In this document: in pieces, positions 50,387 to 55,676 of the stretch | Position numbering within the stretch: position 1 is the first letter of the stretch | Layout: the number at the start of each line of letters is the position of its first letter | The notes under the pieces: model-generated | Told to the model about the DNA's origin: nothing | Database searches by the model: none | The model's input: the letters and a program-made list of their open reading frames with translations, nothing else | Position numbers and translations under genes: made by a program | Source of the DNA: a virus | DNA: 64,000 nucleotides | Direction: 5' to 3' (one strand) | Virus record (IMG/VR): IMGVR_UViG_3300050120_000230 | Span: 214,325-278,324 of that record

Positions 50387-50638
50387 TCAGAGGTTGGGTT
50401 CGGCGCGGACGATGTCCATCAGTTCGCGCATCCGGGTCGGGTTGTTGAGTTGCACCCGCTTGCCGCCGGACTTCACGTAGAAGTCCACGCCGTTGGCGTT
50501 CTTTTCCCGAGCGAACTTGGCCCGGTTCCGAAGCAGATGGAGGTAGGCGGACTCGATGTCGCCGAAACTGTCGGAATGCTCATTGTGGGTGAGACCATCC
50601 GTGCCGCCGTAGCTGAAATATGCCGCGAAAGTCGCCAT
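50387..50638 (-). CDS. Small hypothetical protein, 83 aa
   Basis: First gene behind a strong TTGACG promoter. ACTGTCGGAGGCACATTCC precedes the ATG (GGAGG as ribosome binding site). Tyr/Gly-rich N-terminus (FAAYFSYGGTDGLTHNEH), basic middle, ends MRELMDIVRAEPNL. Function unknown. Confidence 0.68.
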   Translation of the reverse strand: MATFAAYFSYGGTDGLTHNEHSDSFGDIESAYLHLLRNRAKFAREKNANGVDFYVKSGGKRVQLNNPTRMRELMDIVRAEPNL

Positions 50639-50670
50639 GGAATGTGCCTCCGACAGTTGAACTTACCATC

Positions 50671-50698
50671 AGAGTAACATTGAACCGGAACTCGTCAA
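50671..50698 (-). promoter_or_regulatory. Early promoter TTGACG-N16-TACTCT
   Basis: Minus strand, -35 50698-50693 and -10 50676-50671; same -10 as the promoter at 18397. Confidence 0.75.
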
Positions 50699-50703
50699 CA
50701 ATA

Positions 50704-51000
50704 TTACGCCCAAAACAGCTTGAAGAGCAGCGCGTCATCCTCGGACTCAAAATAGAAGATGAACGTGAAACGGTCTTCGGGCGTCCCTAAACGCTCGGAC
50801 GTGTCATAGAACACCACATGCTTGAGTTTTTTGTTGCACCACTTCACGAAACCCGTTTGGAAAATCTTCAGTTCCCAGAGTGATCCTTTCCGATCAGGAT
50901 GACGTAGGCGAACTGTGGGGACCATGACATAGTGTAGGCCGCGCACTTCATCCTCGCTCGGATGCTGGTATCTAAGCGGCGATTTCCGGCGAGTTCTCAT
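50704..51000 (-). CDS. FK-motif small-protein family member
   Basis: 98 aa. Basic N-terminus, helix-like FVKWCNKKLKHVVF, strand FTFIFYF, then ESEDDALLFKLFWA at the extreme C-terminus. It lies just upstream of the promoter for the vWA unit. Function unknown. Confidence 0.75.
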   Translation of the reverse strand: MRTRRKSPLRYQHPSEDEVRGLHYVMVPTVRLRHPDRKGSLWELKIFQTGFVKWCNKKLKHVVFYDTSERLGTPEDRFTFIFYFESEDDALLFKLFWA

Positions 51001-51041
51001 CCCCTCAATATACTTGAATTGACTTCATCGTCCAGAGGGGT

Positions 51042-51048
51042 CTAAATA
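51042..51048 (+). promoter_or_regulatory. Late promoter box CTAAATA of the release-factor gene
   Basis: CTAAATA 69 nt before ATG 51117. The leader can form GCCCA/TGGGC and CTAAAAT/ATTTTAG hairpins before AAAGGAA. Confidence 0.65.
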
Positions 51049-51116
51049 GCTGTAGCCCAAATATGGGCTAAAATCGAAAAGTCACCCATTTTAGGGCGAC
51101 AACAAAGGAACGTATC

Positions 51117-51815
51117 ATGAAAAGGATTCTGGAAATCCGCTCCGCTGAAGGCGGCGCCGATTCTCAACTGTTCGTCCGCGATCTCTCGGACGCCTATCTT
51201 CGCCTGTTCGCCCGCAAGGGTTGAAAGTCCCGCGTCGTAAGGGAACGCCCATCTGACGCGGGCATAAGCGAGATCGCCTTCGAAATCGAAGGCAAGGGTC
51301 TCGAACCTCTCAAAAATGAAATCGGCGGACACCGCATTCAGCGTGTCCCTCCCACCGAAAGGCGCGGCCGTGTCCACACGAGCACCGTGACCGTTGCTGT
51401 CATGGATGCGGATGTTACGATGCTGTCCACCTTTTCGGCGCGGGGGGCTGGCGATTTCCGAATCGAATGGTTTTCCGGTTCGGGAGCAGGAGGCCAGCAC
51501 CGTAACAAACATCAGAACTCATGTCGGGTGCATCATGTTCCCAGCGGCATGTCCGAAGCCCGCCAAGGTCGCAAGCGCGAGGCAAACCTCAAAGATGCTA
51601 TGGATGGTTTGACCAAGGCGCTCGACGCCGCTCAGCGAGGTGAACTCGGTGCGGTTGTCTCGACGGAACGCAAGGGTCAAGTCGGAAGTGGTATGCGAGG
51701 CGATAAGACCGTGACTATTCGTTTCCAAGACGATAAAGTCGCGCACCACATGACCGGCAAGACGATGTCCGCGACCCGCTACATGAAAGGGTTCATGGAC
51801 GAGGTTTGGAGCTAA
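51117..51815 (+). CDS. RF1-like peptide chain release factor with in-frame UGA at codon 36
   Basis: The frame from ATG 51117 to TAA 51815 is 232 codons with one internal TGA (51222-51224). Both sides match a class I release factor without domain 1: LEIRSAEGGADSQLF before the TGA; after it GGHRIQRVPPTE (P-x-T codon-recognition motif of RF1, residues 78-80) and SGAGGQH (GGQ 125-127). The TGA falls where RF1 proteins have a conserved Trp (ARKG-stop-KSRVV). Neither +1 nor -1 frame stays open. An 8-bp hairpin begins 5 nt after the TGA. Readthrough, mutation or error must be distinguished. Confidence 0.8.
51229..51262 (+). promoter_or_regulatory. Stem-loop 5 nt downstream of the in-frame UGA
   Basis: CCCGCGTC pairs perfectly with GACGCGGG across an 18-nt loop that itself holds GGG/CCC. 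Position and strength fit a readthrough-stimulating RNA element; it also lies in coding sequence. Confidence 0.6.
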
Positions 51816-51819
51816 GCCC

Positions 51820-52077
51820 GTGAAAGAGACGTATCGTTTCAACAACGGTGAACACACCATCGAGCCGGGCAAAACCCGCGTCTCGGCGGTGCGTGTCATA
51901 TCCAATGAAGATTGGAAAACGGCGATGGCCCATGGCCAACGTAGCTTCGAAGTCGGAGAGCAAGCAACGCTCTCCGATGCCATCGTCAATTTCTATGGCT
52001 CATACGCCAGAGTTCAATTCGATAACGTGGACTTCAGCGTCTACGTCAAATGGTCTGATCTCAACTGGGTCGGCTGA
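51820..52077 (+). CDS. Small hypothetical protein, 85 aa
   Basis: GTG start four bases after the release-factor stop. Beta-rich, ends VYVKWSDLNWVG; a similar LNWVS ends the protein at 55218. Its TGA overlaps the next ATG. Function unknown. Confidence 0.6.
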   Translation: MKETYRFNNGEHTIEPGKTRVSAVRVISNEDWKTAMAHGQRSFEVGEQATLSDAIVNFYGSYARVQFDNVDFSVYVKWSDLNWVG

Positions 52078-52460
52078 TGACAACCATAAAGAAACTATCG
52101 AACCCCGTATTCCTCATCGAGACGACTCTCACGAACATCGTCTCACAATGGTTCCATGGCCAATATTGGAATGAGGAAACGAAACTTCGGGTGTCTTTGA
52201 ATGCACCCGTGCACCCTAAAGACTACGATGGCTTCGATAAGCCCGGTTACGATTGGAAGGGTTGGACCATCGTCGGTCAGACGCCACTCAAGCCACAAGA
52301 TCGCGGCTATGCCGGACCCACGAGCACCTACACAAGAGAAGGAACCGTGGGTTCTATTCGCGTCTACAACAGCGGAGAGATTATGCTCTTCATTCAAGAA
52401 GAGTATGGCTACATGTTTGACGACGCCATGGCGATCTATCGAAAGATGGAACGCTCTTAG
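52077..52460 (+). CDS. Hypothetical protein, 127 aa
   Basis: Starts in the overlap with the preceding stop. Gly/Tyr/Trp-rich (GYDWKGWTIVGQTPLKPQDRGYAG), ends with strand IMLFI and DDAMAIYRKMERS, faintly like the FK motif. Overlaps the converging gene at 52457. Confidence 0.62.
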   Translation: MTTIKKLSNPVFLIETTLTNIVSQWFHGQYWNEETKLRVSLNAPVHPKDYDGFDKPGYDWKGWTIVGQTPLKPQDRGYAGPTSTYTREGTVGSIRVYNSGEIMLFIQEEYGYMFDDAMAIYRKMERS

Positions 52461-53077
52461 ATCGGGCTACACGAGTAGACGAGACGGAGCCTTGCTTTGA
52501 AGGCGCCCAACACATTGTGCCACTCACCGTTCTTGAACGAGATGGCGTGCGGCCAGCCGCCCGCATGAATCTGTGCGATGAGCACAGCATTGGGATCATT
52601 TTCCTTGAGCCACACTTGAGCTTGCCGGACGTTCATCGGCGTCATCATCCATGGCATCTTGTAGTAGCCGTCCATTTTCCAGCCAAGTTCACGCATGATC
52701 GCTGATTTGTGTGCGGCGTTGAGGCCGTAGCGGCTGAAATAGGGCTTCGCCACTTCGAAGACTTCTTCCCACGTTTTTCCGGTGACTTCGGCCATGGCGA
52801 TCACCGCACAGCTACCGATGTCGCGAGCTTGCTCGGGGGTATAGCTGCCTTGATTTCGATCCCGGCCGCCGCCTTCTTCGAGCTTGCTGATGCGGGGCTT
52901 GAAGAGCTTCTGATCGCCCTTGGTGGTCTTGAGGACCGGCTGATTGTGATCGTCCTTCGTGAACCCCTTGACGATGGCCTTGCGGTTCTTGAACTTACCC
53001 ACCTTCACTTCATCACCGACTTCGATGGTCGGAAGTTCGAGGCTCTCGATTTCGGTCATGATCTCGTGGGCACGCAT
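52457..53077 (-). CDS. Capsid-leader protein with papain-like peptidase domain
   Basis: 206 aa; leader MRAHEIMTEIESLE with (L/I)-x-E sites. A small beta domain (GDEVKVGKFKNRKAIVKGF) precedes a cysteine-peptidase-like region: Cys90 in DIGSCAVIAMAEVTG, a helical linker with LGWK, then His177 in GGWPHAISF followed by an Asn within NGEWHN. These have the order Cys-His-Asn/Asp of papain/C39-type folds. Late box 4 nt before the ATG. Candidate injected protease; catalysis unproven. Confidence 0.75.
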   Translation of the reverse strand: MRAHEIMTEIESLELPTIEVGDEVKVGKFKNRKAIVKGFTKDDHNQPVLKTTKGDQKLFKPRISKLEEGGGRDRNQGSYTPEQARDIGSCAVIAMAEVTGKTWEEVFEVAKPYFSRYGLNAAHKSAIMRELGWKMDGYYKMPWMMTPMNVRQAQVWLKENDPNAVLIAQIHAGGWPHAISFKNGEWHNVLGAFKARLRLVYSCSPI

Positions 53078-53081
53078 CCGA

Positions 53082-53098
53082 TATTTAGTCCCTAAATA
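53082..53098. promoter_or_regulatory. Divergent pair of late boxes
   Basis: Minus CTAAATA (53088-53082) with TCGG before ATG 53077, and plus CTAAATA (53092-53098) with GCCTC before GTG 53104. The two boxes are three bases apart and drive two capsid-leader genes in opposite directions. Confidence 0.65.
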
Positions 53099-53103
53099 GC
53101 CTC

Positions 53104-53712
53104 GTGCGTATTTTTCAACTCTTCGAGGCGGCGAGTTTGCCCATGGACCCGGAATCTCGGTTCCGCCGGGCCGAAGAGCTTGGTTTCACCGTCAAAGCGT
53201 TCCATGGCACCGGAGCAGACTTCCATTCGTTCTCGCTGGCCAAAGGTAAGCCTGCGCGCGGTGGTGGCTACGCCCCGATGTTCTCGAACGTCCCCGGCGA
53301 GGCTGGCGGCTACGCCAACAAGATCAAGGGTCATGTTCTTCCCGTTCTGCTGAGAATGCAGCGGCCGATGGAAATCAGTCACCTCAAGAAACCCGGCATG
53401 GACAAGCTGCTCGCCGGTGTCCCTTCACGATGGGATGACGGCGCCAAGAGTACCCGAGACGTGATGGATTCGGTGTGGAAATACTGGTTCGACAAACTGG
53501 GTGACCAAAAGAAAGCATGGACCGAAGTGTATCGCCACTTCGCCGCGCTGGGATACGACAGTTTCGTGTTCGCCGACATCGAGCGCGACTATCCCGATGG
53601 CGCCACGGATTCGTTGCACACGAAGTTCGTCATCTTCGATCCAAAAAATGTTCGTTCGATTTTTGCGGCATTCGATCCCAGCAAGGCGAACTCCGCGAAC
53701 CTGCTGGCTTAG
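53104..53712 (+). CDS. Capsid-leader protein, polyvalent-type ADP-ribosyltransferase
   Basis: 202 aa from GTG 53104; leader (M)RIFQLFEAASLP. Strong ART signs: VKAFHGTGADFHSFSLAKG near residue 33, APMFSNVPGEAGGYAN, and the closing block FVIFDPKNVRSIFAAFDPSKA, which matches the end of ARTs found in phage polyvalent proteins. The missing or altered acidic pair makes activity uncertain. Late box 5 nt before the start. Confidence 0.78.
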   Translation: MRIFQLFEAASLPMDPESRFRRAEELGFTVKAFHGTGADFHSFSLAKGKPARGGGYAPMFSNVPGEAGGYANKIKGHVLPVLLRMQRPMEISHLKKPGMDKLLAGVPSRWDDGAKSTRDVMDSVWKYWFDKLGDQKKAWTEVYRHFAALGYDSFVFADIERDYPDGATDSLHTKFVIFDPKNVRSIFAAFDPSKANSANLLA

Positions 53713-54254
53713 CCGTGCATCATCTTGAAGACGGCCGCTGCCTGCATATCGTCGAACGAGAAAATCAAAGTCCCGTCTCGACCTTGCCACCTACGACGAT
53801 TCGTCCGCAATTTCATCGACCATACTTTGGCGTTTGATTGGGTCTCGACCCACTCCGCGATTTCATCCAAATCGGCCGCCTTCGCTTCGGCAACTTCCAC
53901 CTCAAACTCTTGCGGCTCCATACTGAACCTAACCGTGAATTTTTCGGGCACCGCTATCCAACAGTCCGCAGCATCGGGTTCGTCGGCCGCCGTGACCAAT
54001 CGGAACATGTAGACAGGTTCTTCGTCGCGTTTTTTCGCATAGCCTTTGCCAACGACGTTCAGGAACACCGGGATGGAAGACATGCGCTCGTATTCGGCTT
54101 CCTCGGCCTTTCGCTCGGCGACCGCATTTTTGTAAGCCGGGGTCTCCTGTAGCTCTGCCATGGCGGATTGCATGGGAGTGAGTTTATATCGGTCTGTGCG
54201 GCTTTTGTTGCATAGGTCGGCTCGCATCTGAGCGGCCTCTTCTTCCTCGGTCAT
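53709..54254 (-). CDS. Long FK-motif family member
   Basis: 181 aa. A helical, Glu-rich N-terminal region is followed by the family module: ADLDEIAEWVETQSNAKVWSM, strand LIFSF, then DDMQAAAVFKMMHG. Transcribed from the late-type box at 54282, unlike most copies. Overlaps the ART gene tail-to-tail. Confidence 0.72.
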   Translation of the reverse strand: MTEEEEAAQMRADLCNKSRTDRYKLTPMQSAMAELQETPAYKNAVAERKAEEAEYERMSSIPVFLNVVGKGYAKKRDEEPVYMFRLVTAADEPDAADCWIAVPEKFTVRFSMEPQEFEVEVAEAKAADLDEIAEWVETQSNAKVWSMKLRTNRRRWQGRDGTLIFSFDDMQAAAVFKMMHG

Positions 54255-54281
54255 TTGGCGGCGCCTTTCATTAACACCACA

Positions 54282-54288
54282 TATTTAT
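54282..54288 (-). promoter_or_regulatory. Late promoter box ATAAATA
   Basis: Minus strand AAATAAATA, about 27 nt before ATG 54254. The rest of 54255-54429 holds two small hairpins (CTCCT/AGGAG and CACACA/TGTGTG) and no gene. Confidence 0.6.
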
Positions 54289-54429
54289 TTCGGCCGCCTG
54301 TCACGTTTGCCGAATCTCGCCTCCTTAAAGATAGGAGCGCAACCAAACGCGTTTCTCACACACCGTAAATGTGTGTGGCCCTTATCGTTTTGCGCGCTCT
54401 GGTTATTCATCATCAGAAGGAGACGAATC

Positions 54430-54639
54430 ATGGGACAAATGCTGATCTTCCCCGAGTGGGCTTTCAAGGTGTCGAATGCCGAGATGCTCATCATGCTCAA
54501 GGCGCTCGGTGGCCGCCTTCGAAATGACGACGAGATCGCCGAAGCGAAGGAACTGGGTGACAAGCTCACTCGCAGTCGCATCTCTGAGTTGGAGCATGTG
54601 ACCACCCACCTCAAGAAGTCGATGGAGGAAAGTAGTTGA
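54430..54639 (+). CDS. Small hypothetical protein, 69 aa
   Basis: GAAGGAGACGAATC precedes the ATG. MGQMLIFPEWAFKVSNAEM followed by charged helices (EIAEAKELGDKLTRSRI). Located just upstream of the tRNA region. No motif recognised. Confidence 0.68.
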   Translation: MGQMLIFPEWAFKVSNAEMLIMLKALGGRLRNDDEIAEAKELGDKLTRSRISELEHVTTHLKKSMEESS

Positions 54640-54665
54640 CGAGAGCTAAACTCTCGGACTAAATA
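54636..54665 (+). promoter_or_regulatory. Combined early -35 and late box before the tRNA genes
   Basis: TTGACG (54636-54641) with CTAAATA (54659-54665) at -10 distance, 17 nt apart. The site could serve both the host polymerase and the late system. Confidence 0.6.
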
Positions 54666-54676
54666 GGAGGATGAGA

Positions 54677-54712
54677 ATGACGGTCACCACGCGAACAACG
54701 ACCACCGGCTGA
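54677..54712 (+). CDS. Threonine-rich mini-ORF (possible leader peptide)
   Basis: ATG six bases after AGGAGG encodes MTVTTRTTTTG, seven Thr in eleven residues, stop TGA at 54712. It lies between the promoter and two Thr tRNA genes 35 bases further on. Codons used are ACG, ACC, ACA. The length and position recall the Thr leader peptide that attenuates bacterial thr operons; no strong terminator is visible. Translation unproven. Confidence 0.45.
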   Translation: MTVTTRTTTTG

Positions 54713-54746
54713 GCCCCTGCAAGGGTTTCAGTCGTAGAGGTTGCGC

Positions 54747-54829
54747 GCCACGGTGGCTCAGCGGCGACAGCGCGTCATTCGTAATGACGAATACAAACAC
54801 CGGGGGTTCGAGTCCCTCCCGTGGCACCA
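54747..54829 (+). tRNA. tRNA-Thr(CGU) with long variable region
   Basis: Acceptor GCCACGG/CCGTGGC perfect, anticodon stem CGTCA/TGACG with loop TTCGTAA (anticodon CGT), T arm GGGGG-TTCGAGT-CCCTC, discriminator A and encoded CCA (54827-54829). D stem is only three pairs plus one mismatch. The variable region is 12 nt (usual 4-5) with no stem. Anticodon reads ACG. Confidence 0.8.
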
Positions 54830-54847
54830 ACCTCTCATCCTCCATAT

Positions 54848-55011
54848 GCCGGTTTAGCTCAGTTGGTAGAGCAGTGGTTTTGTTTCCGTGGCGGGTAATA
54901 GCCTCGGGTCGAGCGATCTTCGGATCGCTCCCTTTGAAGGACAGAGAGCCTAAAGCTCACAAGTCCAAGGAAAACCGAAGGTCGCGGGTTCGAGTCCTGC
55001 AACCGGCACCA
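54848..55011 (+). tRNA. tRNA-Thr(UGU)-like gene split by an 88-nt insert
   Basis: Acceptor GCCGGTT/AACCGGC, D arm GCTC/GAGC, T arm GCGGG-TTCGAGT-CCTGC and CCA are perfect. The anticodon loop reads TTTGT (34-36 UGU) and then continues with about 88 nt (54884-54971) before AA and the 3' half of the anticodon stem. The insert folds: GAGCGATC-TTCG-GATCGCTC, GGAC...GTCC around GAGC/GCTC. GGTTTT pairs with AAAACC across the junction. Too short for a complete group I intron. Confidence 0.7.
54884..54971 (+). other. Structured insert in tRNA-Thr anticodon loop
   Basis: Boundaries inferred by restoring a 7-nt loop TTTGTAA. Contains a perfect 8-bp hairpin closed by TTCG and a two-part hairpin near its 3' end, including CAGAGA, which faintly recalls group I core sequence. 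Confidence 0.55.
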
Positions 55012-55072
55012 TTTTACCAGCTTTCGCCAGCAGCAATATCTTGTCGTGCAGATCGAAATGCAAAAAAACGTG

Positions 55073-55080
55073 GATAAATA
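55073..55080 (+). promoter_or_regulatory. Late-type box GATAAATA
   Basis: GATAAATA downstream of the tRNAs. Possible promoter for the gene at 55218; the 206 bases between hold only very short frames I cannot support. Confidence 0.5.
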
Positions 55081-55217
55081 ATACCTGAAAGTCCCCACCC
55101 AAAGATGGACAAGACTCTTCAGGGAACATGATGGGGCCTATGACAGTCCTATTTAGTTTGTTCCCACACGCCAGTCATGGCCAAACCCCAACAAACCAAA
55201 ATTAAGGAACACACATT

Positions 55218-55637
55218 ATGGGAATATTACCCCCAAAATTACTGCCGCAACTGCCCAAACTTCCACCACTCGCCCCCGGCTTGACGCCCGACAGTGCCAT
55301 GTTGCCGCCCGGCCTTAGAGCAATCTTTGACTCCAAGCCCAACTCTTTGTTGGAAAAACTCAGTCTTGGAGTCCAAGCACCCAAGGACGGTTTTTTCGGT
55401 AGCGATTTTCAAGCCCTTTTGAAACGCGAGACAGTTTTGAGCAAAATGTCATTTGCTCCTCCTCCTCTTGCTCCTCTCGCCCCTCCACCTCGCTCACCTC
55501 AAATCATCTACTCTCACGAATACACCCGCATCGACATAGATACTATACGAGTTACTATAACGATGCAGTGTGGTGGAAAAGTCATCCATGTGGAAAGCGA
55601 AACAGTTGATCTTCGAGAACTCAACTGGGTATCGTAA
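55218..55637 (+). CDS. Proline-rich hypothetical protein, 139 aa
   Basis: TAAGGAACACACATT precedes the ATG. N-terminal half is Pro/Leu-rich (PPKLLPQLPKLPPLAPGL), with a second Pro block (PPPLAPLAPPPRSP) and a beta-like end (VRVTITMQCGGKVIHVE), finishing LNWVS. Less GC-rich than its neighbours. Function unknown. Confidence 0.6.
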   Translation: MGILPPKLLPQLPKLPPLAPGLTPDSAMLPPGLRAIFDSKPNSLLEKLSLGVQAPKDGFFGSDFQALLKRETVLSKMSFAPPPLAPLAPPPRSPQIIYSHEYTRIDIDTIRVTITMQCGGKVIHVESETVDLRELNWVS

Positions 55638-55647
55638 GATAAACCAG

Positions 55648-55676
55648 ACACCGCGCCTTTGGTAGGGCGCGGTGTT
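55648..55676. terminator. Bidirectional terminator
   Basis: ACACCGCGCC/GGCGCGGTGT, 8-nt loop, between converging genes at 55637 and 55676. Confidence 0.75.

Noticed and set aside
51222-51224. Reassigned UGA (Trp) code across the phage
   Set aside because: Many genes here end in TGA, often in ATGA overlaps with the next start, so UGA is used as stop. No suppressor tRNA for UGA is seen in the window.
51117-51815. Programmed +1 frameshift as in host prfB
   Set aside because: No CUU-UGA slip site; the +1 frame stops at TAA within 20 bases and the -1 frame at TGA soon after. The downstream domain is in the original frame.
54884-54971. Group I intron
   Set aside because: 88 nt is too short for P3-P9, and no complete P/Q/R/S core or terminal G at the junction is seen; only a CAGAGA similarity.
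55081-55217. Short reading frames between the tRNA region and the gene at 55218
   Set aside because: Frames of 8-25 codons with poorly placed ribosome binding sites; not supported.
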